A stretch of 64,000 nt of DNA from Gigaspora margarita. Its lineage: Eukaryota; Glomeromycota; Glomeromycetes; Diversisporales; Gigasporaceae. A program made the position numbers and the translations under genes. The stretch covers positions 62,001 to 126,000 of the forward strand of contig WTPW01000082.1 in the NCBI GenBank assembly GCA_009809945.1, read 5' to 3'. Below the pieces are notes generated by a model that did not search any database, was not told where the DNA came from, and was given only the letters and a program-made list of their open reading frames with translations. Below, piece by piece: positions 11,112 to 21,188 of this stretch (position 1 is the stretch's first letter; each line of letters starts with the position of its first letter).

Positions 11112-12117
11112 AAAAATAATACGTTACTCGCAAAAGTAGTTAGACACATTGTACTTTCTAAAAATCTAATTTTTATTGCCAGGCCTGGTATTTCTTGTAG
11201 TGGAGGGATACCTGTAAGTATTCTCAAATTGATTTTAACCACATTTTTAATTAGTTGAAGAATTATAATATTTATATTACCAATAGGATTTTAAAAGTTC
11301 AAATGGCCTTTTTGAAATGATAAACCAAAAATATCTGGGTAGCTTTCGTTCAGTCAGAGACTTATTTGATGCTAATTTACATATATCTGACAAAGCTGTT
11401 AAAGCATTTTATAATTTTATGGGTGAATTAAACAAATTAGTTTTAAAAACTGAACCCACAGCTACTCATTTGTTTATAAAAAAATTGGCAGATATGAAAA
11501 AATTAAAAAGAGTATATACACAAAAATATTGATTATCTCGAAGAAAAAGCAGAAATAGAAGTTTGGAATTTTAAAAATTTTAAACGTTGCAAACCACAAG
11601 TAGTTCAATTGCATGGAATATTGGCAAATTTACAATGTAAGCTTTGTGCAAATGTCTATTCTTTTACTCAAGAATATTGTGATATTTTCACGAAAGGTGA
11701 AGTTTCAAATTGCCCTGAATGCAAAAAAAGAGGTAAATACATAAGACGTTAATAAATAGAATACAATAGATATTTACAAGAAAAACGAAATCATTCCGCT
11801 GGACAACTAAAACTGATAGTAATACTTTATGGTGACAAACATCCTAATGAATTTGCAATTGGAGAAATTGCAGCATTCGTTCAAGATAAAGTCGATTGTT
11901 TGATAATAATGGGAACTTCTTTAAAAATTCCCGGTATGAAACGTCTTGTAAAAAAATTCCTAAAGCAGTTTATAAATGTAAAGGTTATGTAATAATGGTG
12001 AATGCTACGAATGTAGTTACTAAAGAATGGAATGGGGTCATTGACTATCAAATAGTAGGTAACTGCGATGATTGGATTGAACTTATTGACAAAGAATTAT
12101 CAAACGTAAAGCCATGA
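11112..12117 (+). pseudogene. Sir2-family NAD-dependent deacetylase (Hst3/4-like) pseudogene
   Basis: Conceptual translation gives the order of a class I sirtuin: SKNLIFIARPGISCSGGIP, an intron with GT-AG ends at 11214-11286, then DFKSSNGLFEMINQKYLGSF, a helical segment, VYTQ then NIDYLEEKA after a frameshift, VVQLHGIL with the expected catalytic His, a zinc-binding CKLC ... CPEC pair, LKLIVILYGDKHP and IIMGTSLKIPGMKRLVKKF. The last motif and the LHG context resemble fungal Hst3/Hst4 histone H3K56 deacetylases. Defects: GAGIS is altered to RPGIS, one extra A in the A-run before the NID motif (about 11523), and two consecutive stops (TAATAA) after KYIRR near 11750. The 5' exons were not found. 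The Sir2 assignment is firm; the Hst3/4 subtype is inference. Confidence 0.8.
11214..11286 (+). other. intron in the sirtuin remnant (73 nt)
   Basis: GTAAGT at 11214 and CAATAG at 11281-11286. Removing it joins GGIP to DFKSSNGLF in phase 0, restoring the conserved Sir2 GIPDF motif. This shows the locus descends from an intron-bearing gene and is not a processed copy. Confidence 0.85.
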
Positions 12118-12266
12118 AATCAAATAATAAAAGACAAATAAGTAAAAAAAGAAAAAGAACCGAAATTGATTATCACAAGAACAAAAAAACCAAAATTGAT
12201 CATCAAAAGAAAAAGATAAGAGTACCTAGTTTAAATTTTACAAATAATAAGTTCAATCAAAAATAA
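12114..12266 (+). pseudogene. Lys/Arg-rich C-terminal tail of the sirtuin remnant, in a shifted frame
   Basis: The ATG at 12114 overlaps the stop of the sirtuin frame. It encodes 50 residues beginning MKSNNKRQISKKRKR, then TEIDYHKNKKTKIDHQKKK, ending at TAA 12264-12266. Basic nuclear-localisation-like tails are common after the catalytic domain of nuclear sirtuins, so this is probably the frameshifted C-terminus. TEIDYHKNKK and TKIDHQKKK form a short internal repeat. Confidence 0.5.
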
Positions 12267-12618
12267 AATATTAACATATTTTATTCATAAAAATAATAAA
12301 GTTCAATCAAAAATAAATAAAAAAAAAGAAAATATCTCTGACCTAGTGATATATTTTTCTAATAATTCTTCGCAAATTTCCAAAATTAATTTGGTGTAAA
12401 ATTTAAATTACTTATATATTATTACGTGCCCAAATATCTTCTTTGTTTAATATTTTACCTAGAATTTTTATGTAAAAAGATCGCAAAAAATTATATAACT
12501 GCAACTAAATATAACATATATCAAGTCAAATATGAATTAAATTATTCTTATCTCCATATTTGAACTTTTGAATTAGTTCGCATATAATTAAGTACAGATC
12601 AGCACTAGATTTATAGAA

Positions 12619-12790
12619 TATGCCTCTCTTGTTGTTCACTGGTCTGGTTGTCAGGTTTTCTGTATTATTTACAAGTACTATCTACAAAACTAAATTCATT
12701 TGCTCAGAAAAGTTTGATTATTCACAAATGAAGATTCATACACTACAAAAGTAGACGTTAATTATATTTTAACTCAAACTCTCAACCTAC
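12619..12790 (+). pseudogene. fragment related to the gene at the window start
   Basis: CTCTTGTTGTT, GGTTTTCTGTATTATTTA and ACTATCTACAA, ending AAAAGTAGAC, match 35-165 at many positions. It is followed by a coiled-coil-like piece interrupted by a transposon (13018-13609) and a tandem duplication. It looks like a decayed paralogue of the first gene. Confidence 0.5.
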
Positions 12791-13017
12791 TTCCAAATGA
12801 GATCATATTTTGCCTAATTTAATCTTAGAAACACTTATTTCAATGTCGATCAAATTTTATTTATCTCCAAATAAGAATTATTTTTATTAAATTGTAAATT
12901 TTTGTATCATTGAAATTGATGAAATCAAGATGAAGATAATTACACAGAAGAACAACATTGTTTCAAAATATGAAGATGCAAAAGAGATAGTAACATGAAG
13001 AAAAAAAATTCACCATT

Positions 13018-13609
13018 CCCTATAAGAAAAATGTACCGTATAGGCACGGGTCATTTTGGCATTGGTCAAGGTCAGATTTGTATAGATATGGCCTGAGTTG
13101 GTTTGGATTCAGTGGACTGTGAGGGACCGTGTGCCCATGCCAATTGGACCATAAATGGCTTGGGTTTTGCAGCAGTTTACTAGTCGAATCAGCTCAGGAT
13201 TTGGCACAGATAATGAACGTCAATTCACGTGCCACTGCGATAATGATGTGGATTAACTATTAAAACATAAATTTACATAAGTAATCAATAAGATGAACAA
13301 GCTAACGTATATAAAGCAAAATTTTGTAAGGAATTATTTGTTAAGACACACAGGGAAGCTTCATTAGTGAAATCATGATATATCACTCTTTTTTTAAAAA
13401 AAATTCTTTACTGATCTTTTGCTCTCTATAAAACGAACCAACACATATCACAAGCCAACACGTATGTAATGTACACATACGTGTCATCTGAATGTGCCAT
13501 TTCATATAACGTGATATTACATGCCACCAATGTCCGTGCCATTTTTACCGTGCTATTCTGTAAAACGTTCCTGCATGTGCCACAGATCTGTGACCACTTT
13601 CTTATAGGG
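13018..13609. mobile_element. 592-bp non-autonomous DNA transposon with ATT target duplication
   Basis: Perfect 12-bp terminal inverted repeats CCCTATAAGAAA (13018-13029) and TTTCTTATAGGG (13598-13609), flanked by ATT on both sides (13015-13017 and 13610-13612). The interior is less A+T-rich, with repeated GTGCCA/TGGCAC motifs in both orientations near both ends (sub-terminal repeats). The uninterrupted target (TTCACC-ATT-GAATAC) is present 80 bp downstream at 13686-13700 in a duplicated copy of the host sequence, which confirms the borders. No transposase; I do not assign a superfamily. Confidence 0.9.
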
Positions 13610-13612
13610 ATT

Positions 13613-13812
13613 GAATACTTAACAGAACAATTCAAATATCTACTTGAAGAAAATTGCAAAAGAGATAGTAACATGAAGACAAAAATTCACCATTGAATAC
13701 TTAACAGAACAATGCAAATATCTACTTGAAGAAAATTGTCGTTTAGAATTATTTCTTTCCTTTGAACACGAAAATATACATAAAGATATTATTCTTGAAT
13801 TAAAAATTTAGA
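13613..13812 (+). pseudogene. coiled-coil exon with 82-bp tandem duplication
   Basis: GAATACTTAACAGAACAAT at 13613 recurs at 13695, giving an 82-bp unit that ends AAAATTCACCATT. The first copy encodes IEYLTEQFKYLLEENCKRDS; the second reads IEYLTEQCKYLLEENCRLEL, then FLSFEHENIHKDIILELKI and TAG at about 13812. A partial earlier copy (12978-13017) is separated from the rest by the inserted transposon. Leu, Glu and Lys spacing suggests a coiled coil. Function unknown. Confidence 0.5.
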
Positions 13813-13814
13813 AA

Positions 13815-14388
13815 GTTTCATTTAAGAGAGGAGTTTGGAGAGTATTTGTGTTCAAATTATCTGAGGCATAACTTACTTAATTTGATAGAATGAGATAATT
13901 ATTTAAATTACTTTTAATATCTTAATACTACATTACCGAATTAATATGGCTTATTATTTTTAGAAAATTCTCGTATAAAATTTTAATTTAAGAAAAATTC
14001 TTAGTAAAAATATTTTAATTACACTGAATATCCAGATCAGCATAAGAATTCTATTAAAGTACAAAAAATTACCAAAGTAAAAAGTAATTTTTTGGAAACA
14101 ATATTGCTAAATATGGGTTTCTTCCTATCATAGTTATTAAATTAAAAGAAATTAGATAGTTCTGTATTTTAACTAATCAATAATCAAAATAACTTTAATA
14201 ACTTCCAAGTATATAAATTAAATTTAAATATCAAATAGGAATATATATAAATACAACAAGAATAATATTTACTATCGAAATACGTAAAATGAAAATTTTC
14301 AAGGCGTAATAATACTAATGTTGACTTTGGTAGCATTTTTGATAAGATTGATTTTGTTAATTTAAATACAATAAAAACGCTAGTTATT
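13815..14388. other. A+T-rich DNA, no gene seen
   Basis: No coherent frame. AAGAATTCTATTAAAGTACA at about 14045 resembles the left part of the dispersed repeat family but lacks its core. Confidence 0.35.
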
Positions 14389-15253
14389 TAATTGATAATC
14401 CGCCTGTCAACTAAAGAATGGCGAAATGTGGAGTTCTTCCATCTAAAATGTTTTTTCTTACTAAGTTAACGATACATGTCCACTAATGAAAGTTGTAGAG
14501 CTCGTCGAGACGCATCTAACGGTGGTTAGATCACCCAAATCGGCCCAGTGGATGGCGAGATATCGTCGAAAAACGATTGGCCGACTATATAAAATTCCGT
14601 GACGGAAATTACATATGAAAATCACATGATCCCAAATGCGGCGTGCGCCCATCTAAAACTTTTTTCTTACTATGCTAACGATACATGTCCACTAATTGAA
14701 AGTTGTAGAGCTCGTTGAGGCGCATCTAACGGTGGTTAGATCATCCAAATTGGCCCAGTGGATGGCGAGATATCGTCGAAAAACGATTGGCCGACTAAAT
14801 AAAATCTCTATGTAAACAAATATTGTTTACTAGAGATTTTATATAGTCGGCCAATCGTTTTTCGATGATATCTCGCCATCCACTGGGCCGATTTGGATGA
14901 TATAACTGCCATAGATGCGCCTCAACGAGCTCTACAACTTTCAATTAGTGGACATGTATCGTTAGCATAGTAAGAAAAAAGTTTTAGATGGGCGCACGCC
15001 GCATTTGGGATCATGCTGATTTTCATATGTAATTTCCGTCACGGAATTTTATATAGTCGGCCAATCGTTTTTCGACGATATCTCGCCATCCACTGGGCCA
15101 ATTTGGATGATCTAACCACCGTTAGATGCATCTCGACGAGCTCTACAACTTTCAATTAGTGGACATGTATCGTTAACTTAGTAAGAAAAAACATTTTAGA
15201 TGGAAGAACTCCACATTTCGCCATTCTTTAGTTTACAGGCGGATTATCAATTA
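14389..15253. mobile_element. 865-bp fold-back element with ~415-bp inverted arms
   Basis: The left arm (from TAATTGATAATCCGCCTGTC) and the right arm (ending ACAGGCGGATTATCAATTA) are nearly exact reverse complements, meeting near 14820-14840 at a short loop with ATGTAAACAAATATTGTTTA. Each arm contains two tandem relatives of a block of about 150 bp: GTTAACGATACATGTCCACT, GTAGAGCTCGTCGAG, CGCATCTAACGGTGGTTAGA, GGCCCAGTGGATGGCGAGAT and CGTCGAAAAACGATTGGCCG. It is markedly more G+C-rich than its surroundings. The same arms occur at 45114-45299 and 47049-47314. No transposase. Confidence 0.9.
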
Positions 15254-15587
15254 ATAATTTTATACTAAATTGATCAAATTTATATCTATGGATTGAAATA
15301 TTATAAACCATCCCGCTACCAGAAATATTTTTACTCCCATTATAAATAATTTCAATATTCATCTTAGAATCAAGCAAAGCTTTAAATTTTATAGATGATA
15401 CAATTTTATTTTGTAGATCACAAGTTACATTATAAAGTTTAATATTTCCATTAATGCATGTGTATGCCGCCAAAATGCGTCCAGAGTCAAAGGTGAGTTC
15501 ATATAAATCTAATGTTGTGAATGATTGGGTAATTTCTAAACTGCAACCGCATTCTATTATTAGCTGAATTCTGAGTGTAAGGGCCAA
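15228..15587 (-). CDS. hypothetical protein fragment truncated by the fold-back element
   Basis: A minus-strand open frame of about 119 codons without an ATG, so any start lies in an upstream exon or is lost. CTTACACTCAG just before IQLIIECGCSLEI resembles a 3' splice site. The sequence (SFTTLDLYELTFDSGRIL, YNVTCDLQNKIVSSIKFKAL, SGSGMVYNISIHRYKFDQF) has alternating hydrophobic residues as in a beta-rich fold. The last residues (LIDNPPVN) are encoded by the end of the fold-back element (15228-15253), so insertion cut the original gene. Family unknown. Confidence 0.4.
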   Translation of the reverse strand: MALTLRIQLIIECGCSLEITQSFTTLDLYELTFDSGRILAAYTCINGNIKLYNVTCDLQNKIVSSIKFKALLDSKMNIEIIYNGSKNISGSGMVYNISIHRYKFDQFSIKLLIDNPPVN

Positions 15588-15589
15588 GG

Positions 15590-16998
15590 TTAGTTTTTTT
15601 AATAGAACGTGTGTTGTGTCCTTGGTAATTTGGTATGATTAATGAAGGAATTATTTTATTTAATTGTAAATTATTATTTATAAATATACCTAATTACGAT
15701 TGCTTGAATATAAAATCAAAATCTGGGAATAATAGCACTTTTATACTTTTTTTTCCTAAAATAAAATGGTGATTCAGAAAAGACTTTTTGCGATAAAGCA
15801 TAGTTTTTATTTCTGTGTAGAAACATTGAGAAAATGACGCATCTTCGCATCAATCTTATTTTCTTTGTTTCATTAATATGGTCATAAAAATATACTAAGA
15901 ATTCCGATTAAGTAATGCGAAAATTAACTATTCGGACGAAAACCTTATGAATTTGACTTCAAAGACACGTAAAACCAAACCTATTAAGTTTATAAATAAA
16001 ATTCAATGAATCTATTTTAATCTTAGTAATCTTCTTGTATAGAATTCTAAATTAATTTACCACTCAGAAAAGCAAAAATTTTTGTACAGACTGTTCTTGT
16101 AAGCAGATCATTACGCGCGCAGTTTCACATAAGAATCCCTAATATGAGTACAGAACCTAACCATTCAGACAAAAGACTTGTTGCAGTAAGATTCTCAGAA
16201 TCTTTTTTTTCACAAAGATTTTCTTTTAACTGTTATTTGTTTTATTTAAGATCATTGCTATTGATTAAGACTTCAAAGATGCGATATAAAACACTATTAC
16301 ACAAATAGCTTATATAGCTAGCTTTAAATTAAATAGACTAAAAAATTATAAATGAAACCAGAACAATTTGGAACAAAAATCCTAACAATGTACTATATAT
16401 TTTGTCTTTTTTTTTAAAATCTTCGCATTAATGTAATTTGTATTAGTTGCTACAGTATTAATTAAGACTTTAAAGACGCAATATAAAACACTACTACGCG
16501 AATAGCTAATGTAGCTTTTAAATTATCTTTTTATTTAAAATCTTCGCGTTAACATAATTTGTATTAGTAAATAATTAAAATAAATTAAACCAAGAAAATG
16601 AGTATATATTTAACTACACGCATCTATAATTATTAAGAAATAAATTTCTAATTGTTAGCATCAGTTATATCTCGAATGAAAGGTTTCCTATGCGTTTGCG
16701 GCCTGAATTGATGAAACAAAAATTCTTACATAACGTAATCAGTATTAGTAATATATTTTGATATTTATAACAATCAAGTCTGGATTTGGTTTGTTTCAAT
16801 TTAAAGAAAGACATTTGTACAAATTTGTAATGCCGTGCTTACAAAACTTCACAAAAATTTAGAATTCTACACAAGTGAGGTTAAGTAAAAATTATTTTCA
16901 CAATGATTTAACTAAAACAAAGATGGTCTTTTGATCGAATGGTTATTCTGAAACTTGTGGATAGTAAAATAATGTATTATATATAGTATTAATTTCAA
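15590..16998. repeat. degenerate dispersed and tandem repeats, no gene
   Basis: Copies of the CATTCRGAC core lie at about 15927 and 16159, with a reverse-complement copy at 16921-16946. A direct duplication with a period of about 190 bp spans 16257-16580: TTAAGACTTCAAAGATGCGA, TATAAAACACTATTAC and TCTTCGCATTAATGTAATTT recur as TTAAGACTTTAAAGACGCAA, TATAAAACACTACTACGCG and TCTTCGCGTTAACATAATTT. Confidence 0.55.
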
Positions 16999-17187
16999 AT
17001 GATTATAATTAGGGCTCTGTTCGATGTTGAAGAATTAAAAATTTTTGAATCGCAAAAATCATTGTTAAATGACAGAACATACATGGATAGTCTTTTTACA
17101 ACAAAGAAACCATATCAATATGAAAACACCCTTTATGCTTTTCATAATTTTCATAATTTTTTTATTATTATAGTTAACGTATATTAA
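16999..17187 (+). CDS. short ORF, possible 5' exon of the following gene
   Basis: ATG at 16999. The frame reads ALFDVEELKIFESQKSLLND, then RTYMDSLFTTKKPYQYENT, before a low-complexity hydrophobic end. TATAATTAG at 17008-17016 could equally be a 3' splice site opening an exon. It lies just upstream of the better supported frame at 17236. Family not recognised. Confidence 0.3.
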   Translation: MIIIRALFDVEELKIFESQKSLLNDRTYMDSLFTTKKPYQYENTLYAFHNFHNFFIIIVNVY

Positions 17188-17235
17188 CCTTTCCCAAAAT
17201 ATGATGTGTGCAATTGTAAAAGAGATGATTTTTTC

Positions 17236-17748
17236 ATGGAAGAATTGAAAAATCTGTATAAGGAAATTGATCTTTTGTCAAAATATGATGTTGAAAAAAT
17301 TGAAATTATCAATTCAATATACAAATTATTTTCCATCGAACACAGGGAAGATATCAGAAAGGCTATTATCAAAGCAAACATTCGTCTACTTGATAAAAAT
17401 AAAAGTTATTTAATCGAATACGAACCATATCACACATTTATAATGCATATAAGAAAACAACACAAACTCAACGATGATATAATGAAATACATTTGTAACT
17501 GTTCAATCACTTTAAATCATGTAAAATAACTTTTTAATACTTACAAACAGAGAGCGAACATCGAAAGAAATCGAAATTATAAGTTAAAGCAATCAAAAAA
17601 GATATACGATAGCACTTCAAAGAATGAGCGGCGCTTACTAGAAAAATCCATTACAAAAAATATTGTCAACCTTTTAGAATACCAGCCAAAATCATTTATT
17701 ACCAATCAATTCATTGATAAAATTATTTATTATTTTAATTATCATTAA
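17236..17748 (+). CDS. hypothetical helical protein interrupted by one in-frame TAA
   Basis: From the ATG at 17236 the frame reads MEELKNLYKEIDLLSKYD, EHREDIRKAIIKANIRLLDK and IEYEPYHTFIMHIRKQHK to TAA at 17527-17529. The same frame then continues without another stop: RANIERNRNYKLKQSKKIYD, NERRLLEKSITKNIVNLLEY, QPKSFITNQFIDKIIYYF, ending at TAA 17746-17748. The stop lies in a 30-nt segment that begins GTAAAA and ends AAACAG, so it could be a very short intron of length divisible by three, or a nonsense mutation. Charged helices predominate. Function unknown. Confidence 0.5.
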
Positions 17749-17839
17749 CTTATGAATAACCACCTAACAAAGACCTGGCTAATATTATTAAAGTAAACCG
17801 GACAAGAAATTTAAAATTTTTGACAGAGGTTTATAATTA

Positions 17840-18215
17840 GAGTACATTTATTCATCGCATAGTGTGATATAACTTATATGTCGCTTTTACATGATCAACC
17901 AATCAAATTTTAAATTATGTGTAATGTAGCACGATCAGAAAATTTCAAAACAAAACATTCGTTTGTCAAAAATCGGTCATAACTCAAAATTTAGTATATG
18001 AAACTACTCTTCGAGTTTTAACAAAAAAAATTTCTTGCAAATTTTACTATAAAACACCCCTCCCCGTCTACACACTACTCTTAGCTCATCCTAACTCTAA
18101 CCAACAAAAAACGGGTTATTTTTAGTTGTTTAGTTGTTTTGATTTTACATTACACGTGATCTTATGATCTGCAACAGATGCGACAACATCGCATCTGCAT
18201 TGTATAAATTCTCCC
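17840..18215. mobile_element. MULE-like MITE with 9-bp target duplication
   Basis: TTATAATTA occurs immediately on both sides (17831-17839 and 18216-18224). The ends GAGTACATTTATTCATCGC and the reverse complement GGGAGAATTTATACAATGC are related to each other and to the element at 28646-28992, and both elements share AACAAAAAAAATTTCTTGC internally. A 9-bp duplication is typical of Mutator-like elements. No transposase. ATGCGACAACATCGCAT near the right end forms a perfect hairpin. Confidence 0.75.
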
Positions 18216-18224
18216 TTATAATTA

Positions 18225-18620
18225 TTAGACAAAATTATGAATAATTTTTGTTTTATTTATAAATAAATTATTTCTTACAATTACGAATTAACAAATAGTG
18301 ACTCCATATAGCTTTGTATTATTTCATCTATTCAAAGTTTCAATAAAATTTAATTATAAAAAATTTTGCTTGATTTCTATTGACTCCTAAAATCTATAAA
18401 TTGCTTTGTATTATTTCATTTATACTCAATATTTTTGTTCCTTAATGACTATTTGAACATGGATAACACTAGCTTTCTATATATGAATCAAAATTGATGA
18501 AACTTCTCTAATCTACTTATCCAGAACGCAACCTTGTACTCTAATAACTCCTATAAAACAATAGTTTATATAAAAAGTCATCTAACTTTTCTAATTTGTT
18601 AATTTAAAAAATAATATTAT
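18225..18620. other. A+T-rich DNA, no gene seen
   Basis: No coherent frame, RNA gene or repeat recognised. Confidence 0.35.
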
Positions 18621-18808
18621 AAAATTTTGGATACGTGTCATTTCACTGAACAATCATTTCACCAACAGCTCACTTAGCTGACATTACACCAAGTGACAAT
18701 TTACTAAAAATACATACCTGCAACTAATAAAACGTTAACCCTAACCCTATGTGATGTTGGCTAAGTGCGAAAAATGATTGTCAGTGAAGTGACCAGCACC
18801 GAAATTTT
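18621..18808. mobile_element. MITE with internal CCCTAACCCTA
   Basis: AAAATTTTGGATACGTGTCA and TTTCACTGAACAATCATTT, then CACTTAGCTGACAT at the left match the reverse complement of the right end (AAAATTTCGGTGCTGGTCAC, TTCACTGACAATCATTTTTC, GCACTTAGCCAACAT). The interior holds GTTAACCCTAACCCTATG, a telomere-like motif. Confidence 0.7.
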
Positions 18809-19209
18809 CAGTTATCAAATGATGCAATAATATGTATAACATATGAAACTTATTAAATCAGCGTGCATCTAATGATTTATGCAAGATTTTGACAATGCAA
18901 TCAATTATCAATTGATCAATTGACAAATATCTATTTATTTATCTTTTCTTTTTTTTTGTATTTTATTAAAAAAAAATTTTGGGTTGTGTTCATAAATTGA
19001 ACAAAATAGGTATTAAAGTTGGCCAAATCATATGACAATTTCTACCAGCATTAACATCAACTTGACCCAGCTGCAATGCCCAATTAAAACCAAATCATAG
19101 CGTAGTATAAAATTTAGACCAAAATTAATAAATTGTTATTTTGAGTTTATACGTATAACTTACATACCTTACGATAGTGTCATGTAACTTAATTTATCGG
19201 CAAAATTAT
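18809..19209. other. A+T-rich DNA, no gene seen
   Basis: Contains AATCAATTATCAATTGATCA, a short palindromic run, and poly-A/T tracts. No gene is supported. Confidence 0.35.
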
Positions 19210-19397
19210 GTTTACCAGAGTTACGAATTTATTCAACCAAAATTATGTTTAATTATCAAAGTAAAAGCCTAGAATCCTGATCTCACAAAGAGAAAATTTT
19301 TAAGTTTACCTATATAAAGGATTGCAGAATGTAAAAATCAACACTATACTTGAATTTAGCAAATAATTAGGCAGAATTAATTCGTAACTCTGGAAAA
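19210..19397. mobile_element. MITE with GTTTACCAGAGTTACGAATT ends
   Basis: GTTTACCAGAGTTACGAATT at 19210 is mirrored by AATTCGTAACTCTGGAAAAC ending at 19397. A solitary copy of the same end (TGTTTACCAGAGTTACGAG) occurs at 20003-20021, possibly a remnant of a second insertion. Confidence 0.6.
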
Positions 19398-20385
19398 CAT
19401 CACTCGTTATCCTCTTTAAATTTGACTTTTGAACATTTCTGAGTTACTGTTTATATCTTTTTATTTTAACATATGGCTTTATCGTATGTTTGTAATCACA
19501 AAATCAATTATTAGTAAACAAGTAAATTTAATAATTCAACATAAATAATATTTTAATTTTGTTTCTAATAACAATTAATCAAACAAATTATTGCCAATCT
19601 ACACTTACTCATCTCACAATATAAATTCTTCGAATTTAAGAATGAATTAATGTTCAGTTGCAATTTCATAAACCAGTATTGTTACAGGGATCTTAAAGAT
19701 AATACAAACATAAATACTATATATTTTTATATAATATCTATTGTTTTCAGATTTCGGATCACAATTAATTATAGTAAATATTGTTGTACAATAACTCATT
19801 CGCAATATTAATTCTTCGAATAAAATAGTTAATACTAATTGTGACCATAAAAAAAGAGCAATTGTGTTTATGTTTAATTCAAATATTTCAAATTGTATAA
19901 ATTTAAGAAAAATACTGATTTTTTTTATATTTAACGTTTTGTGAAATGAGATTGAAATAAAATTTTTTCCATCACCAATAAAGTTCAATAGATCTGCAAA
20001 ATGTTTACCAGAGTTACGAGGGTAATGCACGTGAGATCAAATTTTGAATTATTCTGCCAAAATTGTTTACTCAAGTATTAAGATCAGATTGCTAATATTT
20101 TTAATATTTCTGATATTGACTTTTCTATCATTTAATGAAGCGTTAGATTTAATTGAATCAGATACTAATACTAATATAGAAATTAATCCATATGACTCTA
20201 ATCAATGTTACGATGATGAATTAATTCCAAAAATCTGATTATTGGTATTTGACCATTTTATTTAATTATGATACTATTAGATTTCGTAGAACTTTACAAT
20301 TGAATAATTATTTTGGTTGATTGTTTAAATGAAATTAGATTAAAATAAAATATGTATAGTATAAAAAAAAAATCATGAACTGTAC
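19398..20385. other. no firm gene; two weak frames
   Basis: A minus-strand frame (19647-20030) overlaps the solitary MITE end and has low-complexity Ile/Phe composition. A plus frame (20044-20238, no ATG) has a hydrophobic stretch (LLIFLIFLILTFLSF) followed by acidic residues, as in a secreted or membrane protein, but I would not call it a gene. Confidence 0.3.
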
Positions 20386-21188
20386 CTGCTTGTGTCATCA
20401 TTATCAACTCCATCATCAGAGGAATTATCGTATTGTTCATCACATGATAAGTATATATTTTTGTTATAATGAACAAATTGAATGTCTGGTTTATTCACTA
20501 AAGGAATGTTTTGATATACAAGTAATAAAATTGCAGGTGAATTGATTTGTGAAAATTGTGCTTCGTGCATATAGTTATGGGGAACATATTTAAATGAATT
20601 CCTAAAAGAATTAATGATGGGCAATTTAAAACTTTATTAGCTTATATTTTGATGCAACATTATATGAACAGAAAATATGCAATAAAAACTACTTATTATT
20701 TAGATTTCTTTTTAAATATCCACCGAGTGTTCTAGTAGAGCATGTTTAGTTTATCAAAAAAATAATAAACAAAAAAACTATACCTGAGTTTAAGGGTGCG
20801 GGGGTTTTATTTGAGTTCAGATCCTCATCTGTTTGATTGTAATTCTGCATATTCTCAAGGTCTTTCTTGCCAGAAAAGAAAATAGAAACTAGAAAGAATG
20901 TAAGAGCCGTAAATTTTTATTTTAATGAATATTTATACAATTGTGCATATATCAAACCTTAAAATTTTCTGGTAATGAACAACATTAGGAATGTTAAATA
21001 AGAGCAAGTGAATGGGTCAATGTAGACTTAAAATTATAATGTATGATGTGAGTGATGCGAACTATATACTATACTATACTCAGATATTATAAATAAACAA
21101 AGTTTTAAAAGAAATTCAACTTCAGTATTTGTATAAAAACTTACATCAATTTGATAGCATTGCTCAGAATTGAAATCTAGATTGATAT
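20386..21188 (-). pseudogene. possible C-terminal exons of a kinase-family or related gene
   Basis: Three exon-like segments on the minus strand. 21145-21188: acceptor CCAG, 44 nt, NLDFNSEQCYQID, donor GTAAGT. 20784-20865: KDLENMQNYNQTDEDLNSNK then TPAPLNS, donor GTATAG. 20386-20601: acceptor TTTTAG, NSFKYVPHNYMHEAQFSQIN, then DEQYDNSSDDGVDNDDTS, donor GTACAG. Polar Asp/Asn/Ser tails ending in small exons are seen at the 3' end of kinase genes of this lineage, including the two in this window. The phases of the last two segments do not agree with my boundaries, so the model is incomplete or the gene is broken. No catalytic domain was found upstream. Confidence 0.35.

Noticed and set aside
18730-18752. 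True interstitial telomere or chromosome end
   Set aside because: Only about two repeats, inside a bounded MITE. The similar tracts elsewhere are equally short and internal.
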